Assembly (NCBI GenBank): GCA_022225965.2
Contig: JAKJXP020000091.1
Location: 124,001 to 188,000, forward strand
Reading direction: 5' to 3'
DNA: 64,000 bases
Source of the DNA: Diatrype stigma
Lineage: Eukaryota > Ascomycota > Sordariomycetes > Xylariales > Diatrypaceae
Part shown: positions 1-11,645 of the stretch, one piece after another
Position numbering within the stretch: the first letter of the stretch is position 1
Layout of the letters: every line of letters begins with the position of its first letter
Notes under the pieces: generated by a model
The model's input: the letters and a program-made list of their open reading frames with translations, nothing else
The model's database searches: none
Told to the model about the DNA's origin: nothing
Translations under genes and position numbers: made by a program

Positions 1-184
1 AGTTTGAGGAGATATTACGTTTGCATTGGTTTTGATGGTTGTTGTTCGAATGCTGCGCATTGATAGTAGTCATCCCCTACTGTCTACATAGGTATACAGT
101 AATTTGATCGTGGGAATCATATCAGGGGTTGATTGGTCTACGAACATCTCCCAGTATCAATAAGCTCTCGACACCCCCCTCACC
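1..184. other. Upstream region of the aminotransferase gene
   Basis: This stretch has no open frame worth calling. A pyrimidine-rich run lies just before the ATG at 185, as is common in fungal 5' leaders. I see no clear TATA box or known operator. Confidence 0.4.
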
Positions 185-1538
185 ATGGGCTCTTCAACAC
201 CAAGTTCGATTTTCGAGCATGCGGAGTTCATCCCGCCTGATGCCATTTTCGATGTGACGAGAAGATTCCTCGGTGATTCATATCCGAACAAGGTCAATCT
301 TGGTCAGGGAACTTACCGTGATGAGAAGGGCCAACCTTGGGTGCTGCCATCTGTTCGCATGGCAAAGACTGAACTTGGAGAGTGCGGCCATGAGTACCTA
401 CCTATTGCTGGCCTGAAATCATTCCGCGATGCAGCTGTGAAACTAGCGTTCAAGGGAACGAAGGCCTTCGACGAGGAACGAGTGAGTGCAACGATTGCAG
501 AACTATCAGAGGTTTCGCTAACGGGAATGCAGATCGCCTCATGCCAATCACTGTCAGGCACAGGCGCGCTGCTACTTGCTGGTCTTGCCTTGAAAAGGGC
601 CAATGCCGGGATCACCAAGGTGTTTATTACAGAACCGACGTGGTCGAACCATGCACTCCTATTCAGCTCTCTAGGCTTTGAAGTCAAGACGATACCTTAC
701 TACAAAGATGGCGCTTTTGACTTTGAGAGCTACATAGCCGGCCTCAGAGAAGCCGACTCCAGCTCGGCCGTAGTCCTTCACGCGTGCGCCCACAACCCGA
801 CAGGTTGCGACCCGACGCGCGAGCAGTGGAAGGACATCGCGCGACTCGTGCAGGAAAGGGGGATATTCCCCATCTTCGACTCGGCGTACCTGGGCTTCAA
901 CTCCGGCTCGGTCGACGAGGACGCGTGGGCCATCCGCTACTTCGTCGAGGACCTGAAGCTGGAGGCGTCCGTCTGCCTCTCGTTCGCGAAGAGCATGGGG
1001 CTCTACGGCGAGCGGGTCGGCCTCGTATCTTACGTCACGCAGACGGCTGCGACGGCGCGCGCCATGTCCTCGATCCTGGAGAACGTGCAGCGCGCTACGA
1101 TTTCGAACCCGCCTGCTTACGGGGCTAGAATCGCGGCGGCCGTGCTAGGCACGCCTGCGATCGCGGAACAATGGGCGAAAGATCTCGTCGCCATGTCCAG
1201 TCGCATCAAAGCAATGCGACACAGATTATATGATGAGTTGTTCAAGCTCCAGACACCTGGAAGCTGGGTGCATCTCATCAAACAGACTGGCATGTTTGGG
1301 TACACGGGGATAAGCCCAGCGCAGGTTGCGTATCTCGAAAGTGAGTGAGCGAGTCCATACTGATGCTCATGCATGCAGCACCATTTCTTCTTCGCACCGC
1401 CTACTAATGCCCCCTACAGAAAACCACCATGTCTACATGGCGGATACGTCGAGGATCTCTATAGCGGGTCTCAATGAGGGCAACGTCCAATACTTTGCCA
1501 AGGCTTTGGATGATGCTGTGAGGACAGTGACGGGTTAG
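185..1538 (+). CDS. Aspartate aminotransferase (class I PLP aminotransferase), 2 exons
   Basis: It probably catalyses aspartate + 2-oxoglutarate to oxaloacetate + glutamate with PLP. Exons are 185-1340 and 1420-1538; the 79-nt intron has a GTGAGT donor and CTACAG acceptor, and the join keeps frame, giving 424 aa, a normal family length. Visible family residues are the HNPTG motif (N204), FDSAYLGF (D232 and Y235, which contact the PLP ring), and FAKSMGLYGERVG with the Schiff-base lysine K269 and R277. The second exon supplies the C-terminal SRISIAGLNEGNV segment carrying the substrate-carboxylate arginine. No mitochondrial presequence is apparent, so a cytosolic enzyme is inferred. An aromatic or broader-specificity relative cannot be excluded from sequence alone. 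It lies 660 bp upstream of the 5-oxoprolinase, on the same strand. Confidence 0.93.
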
Positions 1539-2199
1539 ACTATTGGACAACAGGGGCTGTGAGTGCGTAGACTAGTACCTGGTATTGGATCTGCGGAATG
1601 CGCTCCTCCAGCTTGGTAGTCACTCGTGACAACAATCAAGCCTATTGAATCACTCGATTTGCCATTCCAACGTTGCTAGATTCTCCTCCCAGTGTACAAT
1701 GTATGCGGTGTTGGTGCTCCGCGGAGGAGGCGAGGGCGGAAGACTGAGTGGAGCTCCGATGAGTGTCCACTTCGTCTATATAAGTGGTGAGTAGTGAGAG
1801 GTAGTGATGCGGCGCTCTTATCTTGATGTTCCGCGTATGGCGCTTGTGGAGGCGGGGAATCGTGCATATAGATTCCGGATCGGATATATAGTGATTTACC
1901 GATCATTTGTCGATGTTAGCTTTATGTTTGAGGGCCGCTAGGAGGAGCATGCCGAACGGCCTCCTAGCGGCTCATCACGCAAGATGGCGGTAATTCAGGG
2001 CCGACCCGCGATATCGCAGCTTATATGTTAGGGGGCTAGAAGTCAAAAGGGGCACTCAACTACATGATATAGCTGGTAGACTAGACGACAAAGCGACGTT
2101 TACTTCCATAATCAGTTACTGAATCCATTCTCCAGAGTGAACTTCGTGGTATTTACTCCGAACCTCGATTATTTATTGTTATTAGCCCTTATTGGAGAG
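1539..2199. other. Intergenic region between aminotransferase and oxoprolinase
   Basis: No gene is supported. It contains a 12-bp perfect inverted repeat listed separately. The open frame that runs into the oxoprolinase start from 2137 lacks an ATG at its beginning. Confidence 0.5.
1934..1971. promoter_or_regulatory. 12-bp perfect dyad with 14-nt loop
   Basis: The arms GCCGCTAGGAGG (1934-1945) and CCTCCTAGCGGC (1960-1971) are exact reverse complements separated by 14 nt. The dyad lies about 230 bp upstream of the oxoprolinase ATG and 400 bp after the aminotransferase stop. It could be a binding site for a dimeric regulator or an RNA hairpin in a 3' UTR; the sequence does not decide. Confidence 0.4.
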
Positions 2200-5100
2200 A
2201 TGGGTTCAATTCCGGAGCCAACGCGGGGAATCCGCATCGCGATCGATCGCGGCGGCACGTTTACAGATGTTGGTCAAGCCCTTCATTCAGGGGCTGAGCC
2301 CGCAAGCTTACATAATTATCTCAGTGTGTTGCTACCGTTCCCGGACAAAATGACATTCTGGTGAAGCTGCTGTCCGTGGACCCCAGTAATTATCCGGATG
2401 CCCCTGTTGAGGCTATCCGACGAGTCCTGGAGAAGGCGACCGGGAAGTCCTATCCAAAAGGGCAGAAGATTTCGTTACGGGGTGTTGGTACGTGGCCTCA
2501 TGCATCTCCTTAAGCATAGCTTGCCGTGGCTAACACTGTTGAAGAGTCAATCAAAATGGGGACGACAGTGGCAACGAATGCCTTACTAGAGCGGAAAGGA
2601 GAGCGCACAGCTTTCGTCGTTACAAAAGGACTGAAGGTAAGTTCGCAGTTTGTGTAACCCCATGCTAAAACGAGGCAACGACTCAGTAACCGTCGAATAG
2701 GATCTTCTGCATATTGGGAATCAGTCAAGACCAAAACTGTTCGATATGGCCATCAACAAGCCAGACGTGCTGTACTCAAAAGTCATTGAGGTCGCAGAAA
2801 GGGTGACGCTCGAGGCTTGGACGGAAAGAAAAAGCCCTGTACCGGTTGACCTGCAATCAGACCCCGCCCTTGTTAAGGGGATAACAGGGGAAACAGTCAG
2901 AATCTTAGAAGCAATAGGTAAGCCAGGCCCTCACTCGCTTTCGTTCTCTCGTTATTGACTAACACTGTACTAGACCTTGAGGAGACAAGACAAGCTCTCC
3001 AGGAAGTCTACGACGAGGGATATCGCTCTATTGCGGTCTGCCTCATGCACAGTTACACGTTCCGCGATCATGAGCAGGCAGTAGGAAAGCTTGCGGAGGA
3101 GATTGGCTTCACTCACATTTCGTTAAGCGCCGAGCTGTCTCCCACCATCAAGATCGTGCCCAGGGGCAACTCATCCACGGCAGATGCGTACCTGACCCCG
3201 GAGATAAAGCGATACATCGCAGGCTTTGAAAGCGGATTTGAGGATCTGCGGTCGAGCGGGTGCCGCTGCGAGTTTATGCAGAGCGATGGCGGCCTGGTAG
3301 AGTTCTCCGGACTCTCGGGTTTGCGGGCTATCCTGTCTGGCCCCGCGGGGGGTTGTGTTGGCTACGCGAGGACCGCATATGATGAGCAAAATAGGACGCC
3401 GGTGATCGGGTTTGATATGGGTGGTACAAGTACAGACGTGTCCAGGTATGTCGTTGTCTCCCTTGCGAGTAAGCTTCGCGTGCTGAACCCATGGGAACAG
3501 ATATGCCGGAAAGCTGGAGCAGGTGTTCGAGACTACTACTGCAGGTGTCACCGTCCAGAGCCCACAACTCGATATCAACACAGTTGCGGCCGGAGGCGGA
3601 AGCATTCTCAAATGGGAAGCTGGAATTTTCAAAGTTGGTCCGGACAGCGCATCGGCTCATCCTGGCCCGGCGTGCTATCGTAAAGGCGGACCCCTGACTG
3701 TCACCGATGCCAATCTTGTCCTGGGCCGCTTGAGGCCCGAGTTCTTCCCTAAGATATTCGGCCCGAACGAAGAACAGCCACTAGACATCGATGCAAGCCG
3801 GAGGCTGTTTGAAGAACTCACAATCCAGGTCAACAAAGAGACCACTGTTAAGCTGACCCTGGAGCAAATAGCAGCGGGGTGAGTTCGCCCATCCGTATTA
3901 TTGTGAGTAGAGTGTTCCCTAACATGAGCCATAGGTTCCTTGACGTTGCCAACGAAGCAATGTGTCGACCAATCCGCACCCTCACCGAGGCCAAGGGATA
4001 CGACGCTGGGCTTCATAACCTCGCCTCGTTCGGTGGTGCCGGTGGCCAGCACGCCTGCGACATTGCGAGGAAGCTGGGCATATCGCGCGTGCTCATCCAC
4101 AAGTTCTCTTCGGTCTTATCCGCGTTCGGCATGGCTCTCGCGGACGTCGTCCACGAAGACCGCAGTCCCTCGGCTCTAACATTTTCCGAGGACCAGCTCG
4201 ACGTCTTCGCCAGCGAGCTCGACAAGCTGCAGGTCAAGACGGTCGACGCACTGCTGAAGCAGCGCATCGCCAAGTTCAAAATCACCTCTGAGCGGTACCT
4301 CAACATGCGATTCCATGGGAGCGACACGCCCCTGATGATCCAGGAGACGCCTGGTGTCAGCTTCCTAGATGCCTTCAAGGACGCCCACCAGCAGCAGTTC
4401 GGGTTCTTGCCCGTCGGGCGGGATGTGATCATTGATGATTATCGGGTGCGATCTATCGGTGCTAGCGGGTTTGACATGCCTACGCCTTGGACAGAGGAGC
4501 TCGCTACGCTGACAACGAGCTGGGTGACCGACTCGAAGACAACGAAAGAGGCCTACTTCAAGGAGCTGGGATGGCACCAAACACCAGTACACAGCCTCGG
4601 CGCTCTAACGCCTGGGTCCAAGATCCGGGGTCCGGCACTGATCATAGACAATACACAAACCATCGTCGTCACACCCGGGTCAGTTGCGACCATCCTCACT
4701 AGCAACGTCGTCATCGATGTCGAGGTCGGAAAGAGGAAATCAGTATCATCGAAGACGGCGGATCCAATCCAGCTGTCCATATTCGGCCATCGCTTTATGG
4801 GCGTCGCGGAGCAAATGGGCCGCGCGCTTCAGAAGACGAGCGTCAGTACGAATATTAAGGAGCGGCTCGATTTCTCTTGTACTGTCTTCTCACCGGATGG
4901 TGGGCTCGTGGCGAATGCACCACATGTCCCCGCAATGGTATGTCCTCGTGTCTTGTTAAGCCAATAGACGATATGTAGCTAATGTTCTGGGTAGATCGGA
5001 AGCATGGCGTATGCAGTCAAGTGGCAGATCGATTACTGGGGTGACAACCTTCACCCGGGCGATGTGATCTTGTCCAACTCACCTGGTCTGTTTCTCTCCC

Positions 5101-6801
5101 CCTTTTCTGGTTCCCGGATGACTCGCTAACGCTACTTGATGGTTCTAGTCTGCGGTGGCACACATTTACCTGACTTGACAGTCATCACGCCCATCTTCGA
5201 CGTGGAAGGAAAGATCATCTTTTGGACTGCATCTCGCGGCCACCATGCCGACGTAAGTGTCTTGTTCGACACCAACTATTCTATGTATCCTAAACTAACA
5301 CACTTCGTCAAGATCGGCGGGATACTCCCGGGATCCATGCCGCCTAACTCGAGAGAGCTCTGGGAAGAAGGCGCCGTCATCAAGGCATTTAAGGTCGTTG
5401 AGGGAGGCAAGTTCAAGGAAGAGGAGTTGACTGATCTCCTTATGGCGCCTGCCAAGACCCCAGGCTGCCAGGGAACGCGGTGTCTCCGCGACAACATCTC
5501 GGATATCAAGGCCCAGGCCGCGGCCAACCACCGTGGAAGTCAGCTCATCCACGGGCTTATCGCGGACTATGGACTCGAGGTCGTACAGTTCTACAGTGAG
5601 TAACGAGTACAAAATGCTCGATGACACCTAAGCTGATTCCATCTGCCTACAGTGGAGGAGATCCAGGGAGCTGCTGAGCTCGCCGTGCGGGAGATGTTGA
5701 AGAGGATTGCGAAAACAACGAATGGAAAGCCGCTCGAAGCAATCGATTACATGGATGACGGCACCCCAATCCAGCTAAGAGTCACAATTGACGAGAAGAC
5801 TGGAGGAGCGATCTTCAACTTTGAAGGGACAGGTCCGGAGGCTTACGGTAACTGGAATGCGCCGATAGCAATCTGCAACTCGTCTATCATATTCGCTCTG
5901 CGCTGCATGGTCAACAGTACGTATCTAAGAGCACCCCCATGTCTTCCGATGTCACAGGAGCCCTGCCTGGCATATACGTAATCTCAAACAAAACTTAAAG
6001 AGGAGCGTATACTGACCCTATTATTCCCGTACAGTGGACATCCCGCTCAACCAAGGCGCCATCCGACCCATCGAAGTGCAGATCCCGGCGGACTCGCTCC
6101 TGCGGCCATCAGAGGAGGCGGCCGTGTGCGCGGGCAACGTGCTGACGTCACAGCGGATCGTGGACGTGATCTTCCGGGCGTTCGGTGCCATGGCGGCGAG
6201 CCAGGGGTGCATGAACAACCTGACGTTCGGCACGGACGACGGGGACGACACGTTCGGGTACTACGAGACCATATGCGGCGGGTCCGGGGGCGGCCCCACG
6301 TGGGACGGCACCAGCGGCGTCCACACCAACATGACCAACACGCGCATCACCGACCCGGAGGTGCTCGAGCGCCGCTACCCCGTCGTCCTGCGCCGGTTCT
6401 GCCTGCGGCCCGGCAGCGGTGGCGTCGGCGCCCACCCCGGCGGCGACGGCATCGTCCGCGACGTCGAGTTCCGCCTCGCGGGTATCAAGGTCTCCATCCT
6501 GAGCGAGCGACGCGCGTTCGCGCCGTACGGTCTCGAGGGTGGCGAGGACGGAAAAAGAGGCCAAAACCTGTGGGTTAAAAAGACTGGTCGCACGATCAAC
6601 CTCGGGGGTAAGAACACGGCTTTGATGAGCGCGGGGGATAGAATGGTTATTCTGTCGCCCGGAGGGGGTGGCTGGGGCAAGCCGGATCGGGTCAACGGGA
6701 AAGGAGTTGCTGGCACCCTTGTGGAGAAAGTGGCCAAGTCGTTTGTTGGGGTGGCTAATGGTACTGTCGATATGATACAATCTATGGGGGAGTCCGCATG
6801 A
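2200..6801 (+). CDS. OXP1: 5-oxoprolinase (ATP-hydrolysing, fused hydantoinase A/B), 12 exons
   Basis: It opens 5-oxo-L-proline to glutamate with ATP hydrolysis, the recycling arm of glutathione turnover, in the cytosol. My exons are 2200-2268, 2325-2487, 2545-2636, 2701-2917, 2974-3445, 3501-3878, 3935-4937, 4995-5085, 5149-5252, 5313-5595, 5653-5916 and 6035-6801. They sum to 3,903 nt, exactly 1,300 codons plus stop, which matches the family (about 1,300 aa). The N-terminal hydantoinase-A part has the nucleotide-binding [14 protein letters not shown] segment, then [15 protein letters not shown] and [14 protein letters not shown]. The hydantoinase-B part starts near [20 protein letters not shown] in exon 7 and includes [24 protein letters not shown] and [10 protein letters not shown]. 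The ATG at 2200 was chosen because homology begins there. Ten introns are 55-64 nt; the last is 118 nt. The gene looks intact. Confidence 0.95.
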
Positions 6802-8675
6802 GATTCCTACTAAATTACTGAGAGGCATATTAATGGCACGGGTAATACGGAACATAGCATTTGGATTATAAATCATTGTCAAGAGGTCCGTGTCGCAATT
6901 CCTACTACACAGTGAGGGTTGTATTGTTACCGACTTTCCCTCCGGTGACTTGTAATTGTAGTAGTTGCAGCGTCAGTATTGTCCTGCAAATCTACCGTGG
7001 CAAAATTAACTTGCGTGCACCATAGTACCATTCCGATTTATGACATATAATATATCAATCGGTTTTCCATTTTGATTTAAAGCGGTTATTTTCGTATGAG
7101 GCCACATTATAATATCAGAGTAATTGGATCTTGGGCCAATGCTATCACATTGGATATTGTAACATAGACAATCTTCGTTTCTATATGACTAATGCTTCTT
7201 GCTTGACTTCATCGGTAACCCCTGAGTGGTTTCAGTCCTGGTCACGCGTTACTTGATAGTTATGTATTACTCAGCTCATGTCCCCTTATTCGAAATTTCT
7301 ACCTTACTTCGAAGTATCGGCATATAGACGGAGTCCTGGTGTCCTGAGCCAACTGAGTGACTCGATTTAGAAAGATCCCTGTAGCGCCGGCATCAGATGG
7401 TTCATATTCTAATCATCAGAGTATCGAAGGAGAGAAACATAGTAACAAGATCTTAAATTCGTGTAAATCCAAAGATAGAGGTGATATCCTCTGCAGAGGG
7501 GAGGGCTTTTGAGGGCCACTGCTGTAGTACCATAACCAGAGTTACCCTTGTTGTCCCGTCGTAGGCTGCGGCAATTATATCCATGGTACGCCACTTTGCC
7601 GGTTTCTTCTGTCAGTTACGACCCGTGACCGTCATGGATACCCGCTTCACCTTATGATGCGTTGAGACGATATTACGTGAGCCGGTGTTGTCATATCATA
7701 CATTATTAATCACACTTGCAAGAACGTTATTAACATCAGGAGACCGAATGTGAAGCAATACCCATAGTTAGTTCACTCTGCGATTCAGGCACCTAGTTAC
7801 CTACTAATTATGAAGAATCTACACGGTAGGGTAAGAAGGGCGTACAGAAAGACCGTGCAGACCGACACGGAGCTTCCCGTATTACATGAGAACAGCGCAA
7901 TGTAAGGGCCGGAAAGACCCGGGGACGGTCCTCTTACATAAATTCTCCGTCGACATCTCGACGGAGGTGGGTCCGGTGCGGGTCCGGTGCGGGTCCGGTG
8001 CATGCTCGGGGACTCGAAAGGCTGACGAAAGTCGCGGCCACAATAGTTAGTAACATACTCATATCTGGATATATGCAAAGAGCAAATAACGTACGAAGAA
8101 TACTGTACCAAGGCTTAGCGCTTTTGATGAGTTCCAATGCCTTCCTGCCATTACATTGTATTGCCTTCAGGCCTTAAGCCGATTGAAGCATGATGCCATT
8201 GAGTCACATTGAGCCTTTAGATCAATTACCGCAGCATGAGCATCGTACTGTAGCTTTATGGGCATGTTACTAAGAATTGTGGTCGCAACTTTCGTACTAT
8301 CCCCTATCAATCGTTGTCGGGAACTGTACAGAATAATGCCGCCATGATCTAAGCATCAGCTTAAAAGGGGGTAAATATCAAATAAGTGTATAGCTGACAG
8401 ATACGTACGACTTACGTACATTTGTCAGCGCCAACAGAATACAACCTCCTGTATGAACTACGGTGAATGTATAAGAGCAGATGGTCGGTTTCAAGTTGCA
8501 AGTATTAGAATCGGAGATACAGCAACAAACTGGTGAATAATATCAGTTCATTGCCTAGTAGTTCCTCATCGCATATCTCAGCCCCAACTAGTTTCACATA
8601 CCCAAGCCGTTCCATCCTTCAAGCCCCCCCGCGTCCCATCTCCTCCCCCTTCAGATAACTAGAAGCATAACAAAA
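6802..8675. other. Gene-poor 1.9-kb spacer
   Basis: No open frame with plausible coding character is present on either strand. It contains a small dyad and an 11-bp tandem repeat near 7.95-8.0 kb, and a CT-rich leader (8615-8655) just before the MDR oxidoreductase start. Confidence 0.4.
7945..8001. repeat. Dyad followed by three perfect 11-bp tandem repeats
   Basis: CTCCGTCGA (7945-7953) and TCGACGGAG (7958-7966) form a 9-bp dyad. It is followed directly by three exact copies of GGGTCCGGTGC at 7969-7979, 7980-7990 and 7991-8001. It lies about 670 bp upstream of the MDR oxidoreductase. It may be a protein-binding cluster or a young minisatellite. Confidence 0.7.
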
Positions 8676-9924
8676 ATGCCAGACCAAACCGTCTTCCGCT
8701 GGACCAGCCCCATCACGGGCACGGAGAGCCTGCAGGAGTTCCGCGAGCCGATCCCGCGGCCCGGGCCGGACGACGTGGTGGTGGCGGTGCGCGGCGTCGG
8801 GGTCAACTACCGGGACGTGGCCATCGCGAACAGGACATACCCGCTTCCCATCAAGCAGGACCTGGTGCCCATGGCGGACATGGCCGGACGGGTGGTAGAG
8901 GTGGGCGCGCGCGCCGCCGCCGCGGGCCTGTTCGCCGTCGGTGACGCCGTCATCGCGATCTCCAACACCAAGCTTCTGTATGGCTCGATGACCGCCGAGG
9001 CCGCCAACAGCACCTTGGGCGGACCCATCGACGGCGTCCTCCAGGAGTACGTCGCCCTGCCGGCCCACATGCTCATCAAGCTACCGGCGCCGGCGCCGGT
9101 GCAGGGATCCCCACAGGCCTCCAGCCTCGTGCAGTGGGCTTCGTTCCCCGGCACTGGCTCCACCGCGTGGAATACCCTCTATGGCAATATACCGCTGAAG
9201 CCCGGGATGACGGTGGTTCTACAAGGTACGTGAATCTCTTACCTGGATTTTCGTTCCATTCTACCTGGTCGCCCACCAACCCAACCAGCCTCCTGCACTA
9301 CTGGCGGAGTTAGACCGCTTGGTAGCTTCTTGATTGCTATTTGTTAGCCGCAATGTTGTTGACACTGACGTGACTATCACCACAGGGACCGGCGGCGTCT
9401 CGATAATGACCCTGATCATGGCCCGCGCGGCGGGCGCGACGACGATCATCACGTCGTCGAGCGACGAGAAGCTCGCGTACGTGAAGTCGACGTTCGGGGC
9501 GGACCACACGATCAACTACAAGACGCATCCGGAGTGGGGGGCCGAGGTGCAGCGCCTCACGGGCGGCCGCGGCGCGGACCAAGTGGTGGACGTCGGCGGG
9601 CTGGGGACGATGCGGCAGAGCCTGGCGGCCGTCGCGTACAGCGGCATCATCTCCCTGGTCGGGTTCCTGGCGGACGAGGATGAAAAGAAGGAGCCGATCG
9701 ACTGGCTGATCCCCACGCTCAGCCGGGGCGTCATCCTCCGCGGCATCATGATGGGGTCGAAGCAGCAGACCGAGGAGGCCGTTCGCTTCGTCGTGAGCCG
9801 CGGCCTGCAGCTGCCCGTCGACAGGACCTTCGGCTTCACCCGCGACGAGGTCATCCAGGCGCTACGCTATGTTGAGGAGGGCAAGCAGATTGGGAAGGTC
9901 GTTATCACGGTCGGGAGCGATTAG
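8676..9924 (+). CDS. Zinc-free MDR oxidoreductase (quinone oxidoreductase/alcohol dehydrogenase-like), 2 exons
   Basis: This is an NAD(P)-dependent medium-chain reductase; the substrate cannot be told. Exons 8676-9225 and 9386-9924 flank a 160-nt intron (GTACGT donor, CACAG acceptor), and the frame-keeping join gives 362 aa. The N-terminal GroES-like domain has GVGVNYRD (residues 40-47) where zinc-dependent alcohol dehydrogenases carry a catalytic cysteine, so the zinc site appears absent. The join restores the Rossmann loop GTGGVS (from residue 184). It is followed by ARAAGATTIITSSSDEKL and the FGADHTINY segment usual in this branch. The C-terminal EVIQALRYVEEGKQIGKVVI is also typical. The ATG at 8676 follows a CT-rich leader and starts at the usual domain boundary. 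Confidence 0.9.
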
Positions 9925-10168
9925 TAGATTAATTAGTCTTCGTGTGAAGCAGGTCATGGTGGTAGTAGTTCTTAGTCAAATGGGGTAGTAAACAATATAT
10001 ATCTGGTTACCAGACGCCTATGCCCCTGTAATCAATCAAACCAATGCCTGTAACGCCGCCTGATAATGCTGGAAATATACCATGGACTAGTTAGGGAACG
10101 CAGATGATTCGCAGTATGCTCGCAAAAAAGCAATATAACGAGCCCCCGTTCCACCCGCACCCCCATGA

Positions 10169-10994
10169 TCACCGAGGCGGTAGCACCTGAGGCGGGGCGA
10201 TCCGCGTATCCAGCACACGCCTATCCACGACCTTGAACTCGAACAGCCTGTCGAGTTCCTCCTTGACCGCCATCAGCTCCTTGTTCGCCTTCTGGAGCTT
10301 CTCGGGCTGGTTCTCCTCCTCGACAGTCAGCTTGACGTTCAGGATCCATTTCTGCGCCGGATCGACAGGTCTCAGGTCGGACCAGGCAGGCAGCGCGGTG
10401 GTGGGACGACCTGGAGACTCTGGCAGTTGGTACGTCCTGCTAAATACGAACTCGACGTTCGTCCGGACGTACGAGAACGTCTCGTGGATGAGCTCGTTCT
10501 TGAATCTACATACACCATCAGCCTCAGCGCATCATCATGAAGTAGGGTGCGGGGCTTCCTTACGTGTGCCCGTTGTCCGACATGGTCGTCAGCAAGTTCC
10601 GCTGGTCTGGGATGTCGATCTTCTTGCGCTGGGTGACGGGGGTGTCGCGCAGCGGATCCGGCAGGTCGGTCCACCGCAGCGTTCCCGGCATGCCGTTCAG
10701 GTCCACGGTGGCGCCGCTCCCGAAGTCGCTCTCGGGGAAGACTTCGTACGCCAGCTGCAGGACGTACGAGGACCGCTTGAGATGGTTGCTGAGCTCCTTC
10801 CACAGCGGTAGGGCTTGGCCCGACTGCCGGAAAGTCCGCTGGTTGGGCAGGCCGCGCGGCTGCGGCTGGCCGGCGTAGTATAGCGTGCGGTAGACGTTCT
10901 GGCGCGCTTGCATGCAGGTCAGGCCCTGCAGGATGGCGCAGGCCATCTCGAAGTCATCCTTCCTCACGGGCGCGGTTAGGAACAACTCATACAT
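10169..10994 (-). CDS. med18: Mediator of RNA polymerase II transcription, subunit 18, 2 exons
   Basis: This would be a nuclear Mediator head-module subunit (yeast Srb5 relative) that contacts Med20 and RNA polymerase II. Exon 1 is 10564-10994 and exon 2 is 10169-10505; the 58-nt intron has a GTAAGG donor and GTAG acceptor, and the join keeps frame for 255 aa. The start MYELFLTAPV with DFEMACAILQGL matches the N-terminal strand and helix expected of fungal Med18. The middle has the SYVLQLAYEVFPES and MPGTLRWTDLPDP stretches. Exon 2 continues through FKNELIHETFSYVRTNVEF and a charged C-terminal helix that begins ENQPEKLQKANKE. Identification rests on remembered family features, not a search. 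Its 3' end faces the 3' end of the MDR gene 245 bp away. Confidence 0.82.
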
Positions 10995-11645
10995 GATGAA
11001 TGCCGATTGTGGTGATGAATTGGATGTTGAATCTGATCAATTACGATGATGCCGATTCTGATTATGGTAAAGATCGAATAATGCGAATACTACCCAAGTA
11101 GAAAGAGTGAGAGTTGGGTATAATTGGGTACGGCGTCGTTGTTGTTCGTGAGGAAGTGAAAGTTGCTGTCAAGAAGTTGAAAACAATAGGAAAGTGAAAG
11201 TGATCGCTGATAGGTTGTGTAGGTACTGCCCTAACTTAAGGCACTAGTTACGCCCCACCACTGACCCATAACCTTAATGGCTTGCAGCAATCCCCCCTGG
11301 CTTCAAGGTACCTGTATACATGTATGTAGTTTATAGCCCCCCCGCATTTGTCTCTGGAGTCTGGAGTATTATAGGGGTGGTTGTGTCTAAGATGGACTGG
11401 ATAGTGGAAACACAAGGAGACTCCTTACCCCTTTTTTGTATCCTATATCGATCAGCTTATGAACCTGGCTCCCTTGCATCGAGTCTTAAATACAGATTAC
11501 GACAAATAAAGAACACCATCTAGCATGCACATGCAGCTACGCAGCATGGCGAAGAAGCATTATATTCAAGAAGTCGAGACTCGAGAATAAGACAATATAG
11601 GTCATGTCAACTTCTATAACTCGGTCTCGAAACATTTCTTAGGCA
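10995..11645. other. Intergenic region, no gene seen
   Basis: It holds the presumed Med18 promoter (minus strand) and the 3' flank of the GMC gene. The longest open frames are short and have no recognisable features. Confidence 0.4.

Noticed and set aside
11320..11523. 67-codon frame between Med18 and the GMC gene
   Set aside because: No ATG context, domain or splice partners; it sits in promoter or UTR sequence.
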